Shown here: piece after piece, positions 32,456 through 42,291 of the stretch
Position numbering within the stretch: the first letter of the stretch is position 1
Layout of the letters: each line of letters starts with the position of its first letter
Assembly: GCA_963681505.1 (NCBI GenBank)
Contig: OY811977.1
Span: 8,358,645 to 8,422,644, forward strand
DNA: 64,000 bases
Direction: 5' to 3'
Source: Eunapius fragilis
Taxonomy: Eukaryota > Porifera > Demospongiae > Spongillida > Spongillidae
Translations under genes and position numbers: made by a program
The notes under the pieces: model-generated
Databases searched by the model: none
What the model saw: only the letters and a program-made list of their open reading frames with translations
Told to the model about the DNA's origin: nothing

Positions 32456-34148
32456 CAGATATCAAGCTTGTGGTGGAAGGCATTCCAGTCACAGTGGAGG
32501 CTGCTGTAGCTGACAGACTACCGGTGGAGGTGATACTTGGAACTGATGCTTCTAGAATGACGGAGTTACTAGGAAGACGAGCTGGTTCTGTGTTCTTTGC
32601 TCAAGAACATGTTATGGTGGTGACAACAAGGGCAAAGAGACGACAGGAAATACAGGAGGAAGTACTGAGGAAGGAAAAGGAGGTTATGTCTGGGGTGGTA
32701 CCAAATCCATTAGGTGTCTCTGAAGAGGAACCCAAATTGAAGACTATGTCACAGGAGCAAAGAAGGCAAATGCGAAGGGAACTTGGGAGCCAGGGAGACT
32801 GCTTGCCTCACATTAACATCACAGCTGAGAAACTGAAGGATCTGCAGGAGCAGGATGAAACACTGAGAGCTGTGAGGGAACTTGCAGCATTGACAGGAGG
32901 ATCAGAAGGAGAGTTCTTCAAAAGGGATGGGTTGCTGTACAGAAAATGGACACCAAGGGGAAGAGGAGAGGAGATGGAGATTGAGCAGCTGGTCCTACCC
33001 AAGGAGTGCAGGCAAGTTGCACTGGAGATGTCTCATGATATTCCCATTGCAGGACATCAAGGCAGAGATCGGACCAGGCAACGACTATTGCGCAGGTTTT
33101 TCTGGCCATCTATTTTTAGAGACGTAGACATGTATTGTAAAACTTGCAGTGCTTGTCAAAAGGCTTCATTTAAGGGGGTTAAGCCAGCACCATTGATTCC
33201 TCTTCCTATCGTTTCAGAGCCATTTAGCCGCATTGCCATGGACATTGTGGGCCCACTTCCCAGAAGTCGAGCAGGGAACAAGTACATCCTCGTAATATGT
33301 GATTATGCAACTCGCTACCCGGAGGCGGTGCCCCTCAAAAGCATTGATGCTGAAAGTGTGGCGGAGGAGCTTATTAAGGTATTTGCTCGTGTGGGTGTAC
33401 CCAGGGAGATCTTAACAGATCAAGGAGCAAATTTCACGTCGCAATTACTTGCTGAACTGTACAGGCTCTTACAGGTGCACCCTATACGCACAAGCCCATA
33501 CCATCCGCAGACTGACGGCCTGGTTGAACGATTTAACCAGACGTTGAAGTCAATGTTGCGAAAGACGGGAACGGACGGAGGAAAAGAGTGGGATAAGAAA
33601 ATTCCCTATCTACTGTTTGCATATCGGGAAGTACCGCAAGCATCAATGGGATTTTCCCCTTTCGAGCTTTTATATGGTCGGGACGTACGAGGACCACTGG
33701 ACATCTTAAAAGAAGTTTGGGAAACAACAAGTAGGACTACTGATGAAAATGTAATCAGTTACGTTTTGTCCACAAGGGAACGACTCAGAGAGATGTCTGA
33801 ACTGGTGCAGGAAAATCTATCCAGCTCCCAACGTCGGCAGAAATCTTGGTTCGACAAGGGTGCTCGACTCCGCGAGTTCAAGCCAGGCGATTCCGTACTG
33901 GTACTACTCCCAACATCATCCAACAGGTTGCTTGCCCAATGGCAGGGGCCTTATCAAGTGGTGCAGCGAATGGGTAAAGTCAATTACCTTATTGACATGC
34001 AGGACAGAAGAAAGAGAAAACGGGTGTTCCACGTCAATATGCTCAAGGACTTCCATGTTCGGGAAAATCAAGGATGCTTCGTAGAGGAAATACAGGAAGA
34101 AGCGGATATCCCTTCATGGCGGAGTGGTGAGGCGGGCAAGTTGTTGAC
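32380..34148 (+). pseudogene. G2 protease end and integrase (upstream of RT)
   Basis: The frame continues the protease (LPLADIKLVVEG-like stretch, then VEVILGTDASRM), and after a linker reaches integrase. The HHCC zinc domain is SHDIPIAGHQG ... YCKTCSAC. The core has RIAMDIVGPLPRSRAG (first Asp), LTDQGANFTSQLL (second Asp) and YHPQTDGLVERFNQTLKSML (Glu). The C-terminal GPY/F module is LLAQWQGPYQVVQRMGKVNY, followed by RVFHVNMLKDF. All catalytic residues are present. The frame stays open to 34332, but coding similarity leaves it near 34140, where the reverse transcriptase starts in another frame. Position before the polymerase is the defining oddity of this element. Confidence 0.9.
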
Positions 34149-34858
34149 ATGGGGGAGGGGCTGGATAGCGGACAAAAGAAGGAGCTTAAGGAGTTGCTGG
34201 GGAGGTTTGCAAAGGTGTTTAGCAACAAGCCTGGAAAAACGACTTTGTATGAGCATCGGATCCATACCAATAGCTCTAAGCCTGTTAGATTGCCTCCGTA
34301 CCGGGTGCCGCATGCCTATAGGAATTCTATAAAAAGGGAGCTTCAGGAAATGGAACGGAGTGGAATTATTGAGCCTACCTGTAGTGAATGGGCGTCCCCG
34401 ATAGTTGTGGTACCAAAGAGAAATGGAGAGTTACGATTATGTGTGGACTATCGTAGGCTAAATTCAGTTTCACAGGTCGATTCATATTTGATGCCTCGCA
34501 TAGATGAGCTGATCGACCGTGTAGGAAAGCAAACTTTATCACTACGTTAGACCTCACAACTGGGTATTGGCAGATTCCAATGGCAGATAAGGATAAATGC
34601 AAAACTGCTTTTGTCACTCCTTTTGGTAGTTTTCAGTTTACAGTGATGCCGTTTGGGCTCAGCGGGGCCCCAGCTTCATTTCAGCGGTTGATGGATCGAT
34701 TGTTGCAGGGATGTGAAGATTATGCTGTAGCCTACATTGATGATTTTGCCATTTTTAGCAGTGACTGGCAGGATCATCTGAAACAACTGCAGGAGGTGCT
34801 AATGAGGATAGAAAAGGCTGGACTTACTGTGAAGTAAATTTGCCAAGCGGAGTTGCGA
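34149..34858 (+). pseudogene. G2 reverse transcriptase
   Basis: The N-terminal part has ELKELLGRFAKVFSNKPG, RLPPYRVPHAYRN, EWASPIVVVPKRNGELRLCV and YLMPRIDELIDRVG. A one-base shift near 34535 moves the rest into a second frame with PFGSFQFTVMPFGLSGAPAS and YIDDFAIFSSDW (YxDD). An in-frame TAA at 34836 precedes the thumb. The sequence is clearly of gypsy type (FGLSGAPASFQRLM and YIDD). Confidence 0.88.
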
Positions 34859-35564
34859 GTACCTCGGATATATTGTAGGAGGAGGAGTTGTGAAGCCAAT
34901 TTTGAGCAAGGTAGAAGCGATTAGCTCTTTCCCAAAGCCAGACACCAAGACAGCGGTCAGAGCATTTCTAGGTCTTGCAGGGTATTACAGACGATTCATT
35001 CCAGATTTCGCTTCAGTGGCAGCACCGCTAACAGACTTAACAAAGAAATCGGTTCCTAATAGCGGGGTGTGGAACGAAGGATGTCAAAGAGCGTTTGAAA
35101 CTTTGAAGAAAGCGCTGATCTCAGAGCCAGTTTTGAGTAGCCCGGATGTTTCAAAAACATTTATCGTACAGACTGACGCTTCTGATCGGGGAGTGGGAGC
35201 CGTTCTAAGTCAAGTACAGGAGGACGGTCAGGAACACCCTGTTGGTTATTATAGCAGGAAGTTATTGGCTAGGGAGCAACGATACTCAACTATTGAGAAG
35301 GAATGTTTGGCTATTAAGTTGGCGTTAGATGCATTCAAGGTCTATCTACTGGGCAGGAAATTTGTAGTCCAAACAGATCATCGAGCACTCGAGTGGCTAG
35401 AAAAACTCAAGGAAAACAATGCAAGGCTATGCAGATGGAGCTTAGCCCTTCAACCTTACTCTTTTGGGGTGGAACATCGACCAGGGACTATGAACCTGAA
35501 CGCGGACGCACTGTCAAGAAATCCAGCAACGGCGTTGCTGCAGGAGAAGGGGAAGGAAGTGTGA
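34859..35564 (+). pseudogene. G2 RNase H
   Basis: The frame from 34890 begins with the RT connection (FLGLAGYYRRFIPDFASVA) and runs into RNase H. FIVQTDASDRGVGAVLSQ has the first Asp, REQRYSTIEKECLAIKLAL the Glu, and FVVQTDHRALEWL the second Asp. The frame ends LQEKGKEV at the stop, overlapping the first bases of the 3' LTR. No integrase follows; only the LTR does. Confidence 0.88.
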
Positions 35565-35786
35565 GCGCCCAGACCTACGGGCCTGCGCTCTTGAATATCA
35601 ATTACGTGCATGCAGAATCTTTGAGCATGCGCATGGATAGAAATCTAGGTATAAATGAATTTTCGTGTGGAATTATTGAAGTTGGTTGCCCTTTTCGAGA
35701 TACTGGCGAACGTGAACGGTATTGGGGAGTGTATAGGCATCTCAGAAGACGTGTGCAGACTGATTGCTACCGTCAGTTCTGTCACA
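35560..35786 (+). repeat. 3' LTR of G2
   Basis: Copy of 30974-31200 with two differences (G to A at about 35657 in ATAAATGAATT versus ATAAATGCATT, and one in the GGGG run). Confidence 0.95.
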
Positions 35787-35791
35787 ACTGC

Positions 35792-36403
35792 AGCAGTCTC
35801 TTCGTCCATGAAGAACCATTGTGGAAGGAAATGTACAGCTCACAACAAGAAAGAAAGAAGAAACATGTGCAAGCTTGTTTTTGAACATAACTATAGGTAG
35901 TATGCTTTTCTGTAACAACCTTTTTTGTGCACAATAAATATTAAGCGATTACAAACCAGCCCAGCCCACGCAGCAATATAATACAACCCGATATCACGCC
36001 CTCGGTACGATCTGTTTACGGCACGGAGAAAACCCGATAGTTATACGATGCACTTACAATCTTGGCACCCGACGCAACCGTATAGGCAATAATTCGCCAT
36101 CGTTACAGTATGTATGGTCTGCCTATAACAACCACGATAACATACCGTAACAGGAAAATTACGGTACCCGTAAAGGGCAAAATGTTTTGGTTGTGTATAT
36201 CTTCCGCCGCCCCTGTTAACCACCGCTAAGTATAAGGTAAATGATGCAAATAACACGTTGCCTGTGTTGAAGGATGTTATTACACCGAATTTCCGCGGTT
36301 GGAGACGAGCGGTGTCACAAGTAATTCATGTCAGTGCGATGCCGCACAGGTCATTTTCCTGGAAAGGAATGGTAGTGCTACAAAAGTTAAGCGCTAGCGT
36401 AAA
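35792..36403. other. Intergenic, nothing recognised
   Basis: No element ends or coding signal recognised. Confidence 0.4.
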
Positions 36404-36703
36404 CAGGGGCGGATCCAGAATTTTTTTGCGAGGGGGGGCAGAGGGGAGGGGCGTTAATAATCATGGTTTGGGCGTGGCTACGAAATATTGCGCGTAAGAG
36501 AGGAAGATGTACCCGGGGTCTGGGTCTTCGCCCCAGCCGCTTTTTACTGCTGTCATGTAACTTCGGCGCGTTTTCGTTGTATTTGTATCATCAGGGCGAC
36601 GTAAGACACCGCCCCTTGTAGCTATGAATATTTAATTTCTAACTTGGCGGGGGGGGGGCAAAACCCAGTTTCCCCCCCCCCCCCCCCCCTGTATCCGCCA
36701 CTG
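36404..36703. mobile_element. MITE with CAG.GGCGGAT ends and G/C tracts
   Basis: The 300 bp element starts CAGGGGCGGATCCAG and ends in the reverse complement of CAGTGGCGGATACAG. Flanking GTAAA (36399-36403 and 36704-36708) is a 5 bp direct repeat. Long G and C tracts lie just inside the right end. It has no coding capacity and is probably hAT-related by terminal sequence, although hAT elements usually duplicate 8 bp. Confidence 0.75.
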
Positions 36704-36742
36704 GTAAATGGTTACTGAGTTACGGTGTTTTTCAATCTCGCG

Positions 36743-37210
36743 CGGGCGGGGGGGGGGGGGGGGGGGGGGGGTAGTCTCGTCCCCAGACCCAGATTCCCAA
36801 CAGCTGCGGGTGGATTACATCACCGCTACGTGGAAAGCTACGTGGAAAATGTTTTGGGACGCTCGGAACAAGTGCGTCGTTCTTATTTCCCAGACCCACT
36901 TTCCACGTAGCGGTGATGTAATCCACCCGCAGCTGTTGGGAATATGGGTCTGGGGACGAGACTAGGGGGGGGGGGGGGGGGGGGGGGGGGGGTACTCTCG
37001 TACCCAGACCGTCTATGACGGCTGTAAACGGTAAATCACTACGGACGTACTGTTTAGCGATAATCGCTTACGTCATAGACGTTCGGGGTACGAGACGGGG
37101 GGGGGGGGGGGGGGGTTCTAACAGGGATTATCTGGCCTGCAGGCTGGGCTCTGCTGCCCTGACCTTCTGGTCACAGGCCAGAGCCCGGTCTGGCTCTCGC
37201 CAACCCTGAG
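36743..37210. mobile_element. Tandem set of fold-back MITEs separated by poly(G)
   Basis: Fold-back 1 (36772-36965) has 66 bp arms starting TAGTCTCGTCCCCAGACC and almost identical to their complement. Fold-back 2 (36993-37096) has related ends, CTCTCGTACCCAGACC, and arms holding GTCTATGACG. G tracts of 20-30 bp lie before, between and after them (about 36743-36770, 36966-36992, 37097-37115). A third hairpin-like stretch with GGCTCTG...CAGAGCC words lies at about 37125-37200. Confidence 0.8.
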
Positions 37211-37290
37211 CTTTGATAGTCATACTAATACAATCGAACGAAAGCTGCCGCAATTGAGAGCAATGCCGTAATTCCTTTTGCCTGCAGTTA

Positions 37291-37925
37291 AGCCTGGTTC
37301 ATAATTTGACGCAACCAAATCGCAACGGTTCTCATCGCGTCGCAAGTTTCGTTCGCATCGCTAGTGCCGTCCGTTAAAGCAGTTCACAATATTGCGATTC
37401 AGCAATACACGTTGCCCGGCTTATGCAGTTTAATTAATCACGTGTGAAGGATGGACTCTTCAGATGACAGGCTGCGCTGAAGTGAGAGTTGCTTCTTCGA
37501 AGAAGGATTCGAAGAAGTACATGAACATGAGTACATGATATATGGTAGCCAACAGAAGGGGGTAGGCGTGAGTACATTACAGGGCGAGGGGGGTAGCTGT
37601 TCGTAAATGACAGAGCAGCGGAGGGAGGTAGCCCCTTGCATAGCCTTCGACCTTCCATGATACGACATCGACATCGTACGTAATATTCTCTTTACCTGTT
37701 CTGCTACATTTTAGTGTCTTTAAAACGCTTGGAGACATCCCACGGTGTTAGTAGGTGTGGTTTGTCGCAGGAATAGGATTTTTTTTTTTCTAATCTCTGC
37801 GTGTGCTGCGACAGAAAGCGATACGTCACGATGCGACGCGATGCGATATCGCAGTGTTGTCAGAAATTGTACGTTGGTCGCATCGCGACGTATCGCGGGC
37901 ACTTGCGACATATTGTGAACCAGCT
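37291..37925. mobile_element. Inverted-repeat element, AGCCTGGTTCA ends
   Basis: The left end AGCCTGGTTCATAAT and the right end (reverse complement AGCTGGTTCACAAT) are imperfect inverted repeats of about 30 bp, both followed by CGCAA words. TTAAG/CTAAG flanks could be a degenerate duplication. Internal CGATGCGA-type words are frequent on both sides. A related terminus is at about 50140-50178. No credible ORF. Confidence 0.6.
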
Positions 37926-38724
37926 AAGTTCGAACGCGTAATTGTCGTGCATGTAAGTCACATACAAATACTATCTTATTTAACTTACACTGTGAAATAG
38001 CTTTCAACGGTGACGTTAGGGTAAATAGCCTCCAGCGGGTAACAAAGCTAAAATGTATCTATAAAAGGAATTACCCACGTGACGTCACGAAGTAATTACT
38101 CGAAATAACCTCCTAACCAAATACAGGTACATGTAGCCTGATTTCAAAAGTTCTATCACTTTTTTTTTCCATCCTTTGTACACCACCATTAGTCAATCCT
38201 ACATGTGGATACCAACAACTTTCTCATTAACCCTCGTATCACCTCCTTTTGTCTCTTAAGCGTCTTAAAAGCGACATCACTTTTAAGACGCGAGCACCTG
38301 TTGTGGGCTACAAGAGATGGCAAATCTATTTGTTCAGTTTGTGTTGCTCATAGTTACAGTGAGCATGAGACGTAGTTACATACATGTATGATGTTTTTGC
38401 ATGTGTTTGCATGCAGGCTAGCACAGGCATATCCATAACCCAGCATACATAGGTCTACTTGTCTACTTGTCGTATGGCTTAGACGTACTTTGATCCTAAA
38501 CGGCTATACTTGCTTGTTGACTTGGTTGCCATCATAAATCCATGCATGTTCCAAAGGGGTGGAACAGGATTTTTACTGTGTTCCTCATTACACCTCTTTT
38601 TAATGCCCACTTGGAACTTGTGATGGTCTGATGTGGTTTCAGTGACTATTTTGGCACATGATAAGGAATGTGGCACAACACCATCCCCACCCACCTGATC
38701 TCCAATATGGTAGAGGCTATCAGG
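37926..38724. other. Intergenic; half copy of fold-back H at 38150-38265
   Basis: One arm of family H is recognised (ACACCACCATTAGTCAATCCTA, ACCAACTTTCTCAT-like), with no matching second arm. Nothing else is recognised. Confidence 0.6.
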
Positions 38725-38800
38725 TGAGGTCCTACCCCCCTCTCCACCTCCTACCCCCTCTTCCCCTCTCCACCTCCTACCCCCTCTCTCCCTCCTACCC
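38725..38800. repeat. CT-rich tract before the gap
   Basis: Repeated CCACCTCCTACCCCCTCT words run into the N gap. Confidence 0.9.
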
Positions 38801-39000
38801 NNNNNNNNNNNNNNNNNNNNNNNNNNNNNNNNNNNNNNNNNNNNNNNNNNNNNNNNNNNNNNNNNNNNNNNNNNNNNNNNNNNNNNNNNNNNNNNNNNNN
38901 NNNNNNNNNNNNNNNNNNNNNNNNNNNNNNNNNNNNNNNNNNNNNNNNNNNNNNNNNNNNNNNNNNNNNNNNNNNNNNNNNNNNNNNNNNNNNNNNNNNN
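38801..39000. other. Assembly gap (200 N)
   Basis: Exactly 200 N. The left side is pyrimidine-rich and the right side purine-rich on the same strand, so the join may hide an inverted purine/pyrimidine array. Confidence 1.
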
Positions 39001-39780
39001 GGAGGAGAGAGGAGGAGGGGAGGAGGAGGATGGGTGGATGAAGGAAGATAGGAAGAGAAGGAGAAGGAGGTAGAGGAGAGGGAGGAGAAGGTGGGGAGTG
39101 GAAGGTGGGGAGTGGATGCAACGGGAAGAATGGAAGGAAGAGGAGGGGGAGGAGAGGGAGGAGGGAGGGATGCAACGGGTAGGAAGGTAGAAGTAGGAGG
39201 ATGAGGAGGAGGGGAGGTTTGGATGCAATCAAAAAAAGGAGGGGAGGGGTAGGTGTAATAAGAAGGAAGGTAGGAGGGAAAATGAGAGGGAGTAAGAGGA
39301 GGAGAAGGGGAGGTGAGGAGGAGGGAGGAGGAGATGGAGGAGGGAGAAGGAGGGGAGGAGGATGATGGGTGGATGAAGGAAGATAGGAAGAGGAGGAGGG
39401 GGAGGAGGAAAAGGAGGTAGAGGAAGGGGAGGAGAGTTGGGGTGGATGCAACGGGAAAAAGAAAGGAGGAGGGGAGGATGCAACAGGTAGGAACGTAGAA
39501 GTATGAGGATGAGGAGGAGGAGGGGGAGGTGTGGATGCAATCAAAAGAAAGGAGGAGGAGGGGTGTTAGGTGTAATAGGAAGGTAGGAGGGAAAATGAGA
39601 GGGAGTAAAAGGAGGAAGAGGAGGGGAGGAGGGAGGAGGAGGAGGGGAGGAGGAGAGGAGGGGGAGGGAAGGGGAGGGGAGGAGGAGGATGGGTGGTTGA
39701 AAGGAAGATAGGAAGAGGTGGAGTGAGAGGAGGAGAAGGAGGAGGAGGTAAGAAAGAAAGAAGGGCAGTGAATATGAATG
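39001..39780 (+). repeat. GA-rich tandem array, unit about 308 bp
   Basis: A nearly pure purine strand of GGA/GGAG words. A longer period is visible: GATGCAAC.GGTAGGAA.GTAGAAGTA at 39169 recurs at 39477, and GATGGGTGGATGAAGGAAGATAGGAAGA occurs near 39028, 39363 and (varied) 39688. Long Leu/Pro/Ser frames on the opposite strand are low-complexity artefacts. Confidence 0.85.
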
Positions 39781-40169
39781 GTCTAGAGAGATATGCCATA
39801 CTAAGTAAAGGTACTGCAGTTTGTGTACCAGATAACTGACTGTCGCAAGCATGTCATCTGGTCCTCAGACTAGTGTAGAGGGTGTAGAGGGTGAAGAAGG
39901 TGGCCCCATGATTAGAAGGCATGGTACGTGCATGCTTACATGTACATGCCACAAACTGAGCAGATATAGAAAAAGGGTGCACGATATAAACTACCATGAA
40001 CATTCACTGCATCCAGCATAAGCTATACATGTGAACGTACGATACTGTTTTATGTTGAAACGTAGCGTACGAGGTACGATCGCTTATATACCACGTAGAA
40101 CGATCAAAGCGGAGTTAATTACCTAACTTCAAATTTAAAGGGCGTGACCATTACATAATGGCATATTGG
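39781..40169. other. Intergenic
   Basis: A short frame starting at 39851 (MSSGPQTSVEGVEGEEGG) runs into a GTACGT donor-like site at 39925. It is too weak to call an exon. Nothing else is recognised. Confidence 0.3.
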
Positions 40170-40300
40170 AATAGGGTGAGTGGCGCGAAATGTCGAATTA
40201 CTTTGAAAATCCATATCTCCGTAACGGATAAGAAAAAACGTAACGATCTGCAGAAATCAATAGCTACAGGACCCTTCTATGTACACTCCAAATTTGACAT
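40170..40300 (+). repeat. Dispersed repeat D, plus copy
   Basis: Shares GTGGCGCGAAATG, ATTACTTTGAAAA, GTAACGGATAA and CAATAGCTACAGGACCC with 53812-53955 and the reverse of 10690-10865. Confidence 0.7.
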
Positions 40301-40521
40301 GTTATCGTCACTCGTATCTGGAGAAATGTGGAATGTTAACCCATTGGGTTAGAGGCCTTTATAACCATGGCATGGAAATTATCTAAAGCACCAAATCGGT
40401 TTGCACAGAGAGAACTGATGTGTGAACAAGTGTACGAAATTTGAAAAGAAAATATAAAACCGTTGTGAAGATATGTTGCTTTGTGTAACGTACAAATTTT
40501 ATAGTGATAAAATTAAAACTC

Positions 40522-40550
40522 CAGAAGGGTGATTTTGCTGGACACTGTCC
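40522..40550 (-). repeat. Single terminus of the GGGACAGTGTCC MITE family
   Basis: AGAAGGGTGATTTTGCTGGACACTGTCCC matches the right end of the MITE at 10162-10400 and again abuts a TA-rich tract. No opposite end is recognised upstream, although repeat D is 220 bp away. Confidence 0.7.
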
Positions 40551-40748
40551 CAATATATATATTATAATTATATATATATGATTTTATTCATCACTAACCT
40601 TTCATTCTCTGTCCCACCAGCTGCGGCGAAGAGAGACATTTATTCAATGAATATCATGGTAGTGTGCATATGTAGTGGTTTTACATAATAGGAGTACAAT
40701 AAAAGGATGAAATGTCAGGCCATCACAGCCTTAGCTATCTGCCCAATC

Positions 40749-41340
40749 AGGAACTACGATAGTAGTTCCTATTCAAGAATTGACCCGGGTCGTGAATATC
40801 ATTTTAAAAACGCGACCTGCGTATACTCGCGTAGTGAACCAGAGGGCAAAGACGGTCATTTTAATGTTTTATTCCAGTCTTCAAACTGTTTGCTTTAAGA
40901 GACAAAAAAGCTCGAGATTTTCCTCGTGCCCAGGCCAATTCTTCTCCGTCGTCGTCGTCGTCGTCGTCGTCGTCTATTTCTCGCGCGAGTACAACTCGGA
41001 TAGGAATGGTTTTAACGAGCGCAAGCTATACCAATCGCTTTAGAATCTCCTGGAAGGACATCTTCAGGTATCAGATATATGCATAAAACTGATATACGTA
41101 ATCATTACGTAATGCGTAGTGTAAAGTAGAAGCGTTCCCATGGCGACGTTTACGTATATTTAGAATTGTGCAAACAAAAGAGAAGAGCAGACGACGAGTT
41201 AGAATTCTCCCGCGTCCCTTACAGTGATCCCAAACAAAGCGGGCGCCTGCTCGTGACGGTAATGAAGCGGGGGGGGGGGGGGGGGGGTACTTGCCAGTAT
41301 TAATAATCGATAGAAAATGATAGTAAAAAAAATACAGGAA
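40749..41340 (-). repeat. Repeat R, copy 3
   Basis: The reverse complement of 19890-20540, starting with CAGGAACTACGATAGTAGTTCC and including a GTC trinucleotide run (40946-40972). A G tract at 41270-41287 leads into TACTTGCCAGTATTAATAATCGAT, and fold-back H2 follows. Confidence 0.85.
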
Positions 41341-41357
41341 ACAAGTAAAGAAAAACA

Positions 41358-42014
41358 GGCACTTATGCAGTTCCCCCCCCCCCCCCCCCCCCCCCCCACT
41401 TTAATTAATTGAATTCAAGAAATATTAGATTTTAAATGTGAAGTGAAAACCAGCTGTCATTGCGACAGCCTTTTTAAAATGTTCAAATCATGTTTAAATC
41501 TATAGTGAAAACCAGCTGTCATTGCTACCGCCTTTTTATTCTACGATGGCTGCAGTATCTGTTCCCGCTCTGGCTCCAAAAACCCATTAGTAACAGTGTT
41601 CTTTAAAGGAGGGATGGGTTCCCCCTCCCTCACCCTCCCCTTTTTATTTCATTTCATGGAGTGTTGGTTACTTAGTAAAAAGAAAGTGGGGTGGGTGAGG
41701 GAGGGGGAACCCCTCCCTCTTACAAAAAATAGTGCACTAAATAATTACGTATACCAACGTAGCGGCATCACGACGGTCTACTAGGCTAACAATGATGGCA
41801 AAAGGCTAAGCAGAAACATAAACAGCGATACGGGATATATAGGGAACTTTTACACACGTATTTAGCGGAATTTATGTGGAGACAAAGATTTGGATATAGC
41901 TTTCATGACTTTGTTATCCAGTGTAGGTTTATTCGTATGTGTATTCATGATACCGTAAATGTTATGATACCGTAAATCGAATAATTAAAGTGGGGGGGAA
42001 ACTGCATAAGTGCC
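41358..42014. mobile_element. hAT-type MITE with 8 bp target duplication
   Basis: GAAAAACA is repeated exactly at 41350-41357 and 42015-42022. The ends GGCACTTATGCAGTT and its reverse complement are followed by a C tract (G tract at the other end) and CACTTTAATTA, a TIR of about 40 bp. An 8 bp duplication is the hAT signature. Inside are a direct repeat (GTGAAAACCAGCTGTCATTGC at 41441 and 41501) and a nested hairpin. No ORF. Confidence 0.85.
41608..41722. repeat. Nested hairpin in the hAT MITE
   Basis: GGAGGGATGGGTTCCCCCTC is followed about 70 bp later by its near reverse complement, GAGGGGGAACCCCTCCC, with a short loop. It is a third level of insertion: H-R composite, then MITE, then hairpin. 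Confidence 0.8.
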
Positions 42015-42291
42015 GAAAAACATTCTCTAACAAGAAAGTTGGTGGGATATAGGAATTGGAGGCAAAGGTGGTGTAAAAAGGAAGGGAACAAGGTTTTTGG
42101 AAAAGGGTAATGAGACAAAATCCTATATTTAGCACGTGTAAATGTAACAAAACCAAACGAAGTGCTAAATATAGGATTTTTGCCTCATTACCCTTTTGTA
42201 AAAACCTTGTTCCCTTCCTTTTTACACCACCTTTGCCTCCAATTCCTATATCCCACCAACTTCTCGTTAAAGAATGTTTTTCTTTACTTGT

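Larger units (their letters stand above)
30969..35791 (+). mobile_element. Ty3/gypsy retrotransposon G2 with integrase before RT (Gmr1-like)
   Basis: Complete element: 227 bp LTRs (30974-31200 and 35560-35786, two differences seen), TG...CA ends, 5 bp target duplication ACTGC (30969-30973 and 35787-35791) and a primer site. Between the LTRs the domains come in the order Gag, protease, integrase, reverse transcriptase, RNase H. In nearly all Ty3/gypsy elements integrase comes last; the order seen here is that of Ty1/copia and of the Gmr1 group of gypsy elements. The reverse transcriptase itself is gypsy type. Despite near-identical LTRs, the polymerase has several frame breaks, so either the copy is young but damaged or the assembly has indel errors. 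Confidence 0.92.
41341..42291. repeat. Fold-back element H, copy 2, split by a MITE
   Basis: The left end ACAAGTAAAGAAAAACA and the rest (from 42015) belong together. A 657 bp insertion separates them. The arms match copies 1 and 3 closely. Confidence 0.85.

Noticed and set aside
38479..39852. Minus-strand frames of up to 249 residues
   Set aside because: They consist of translated GA/CT low complexity and run through N bases.
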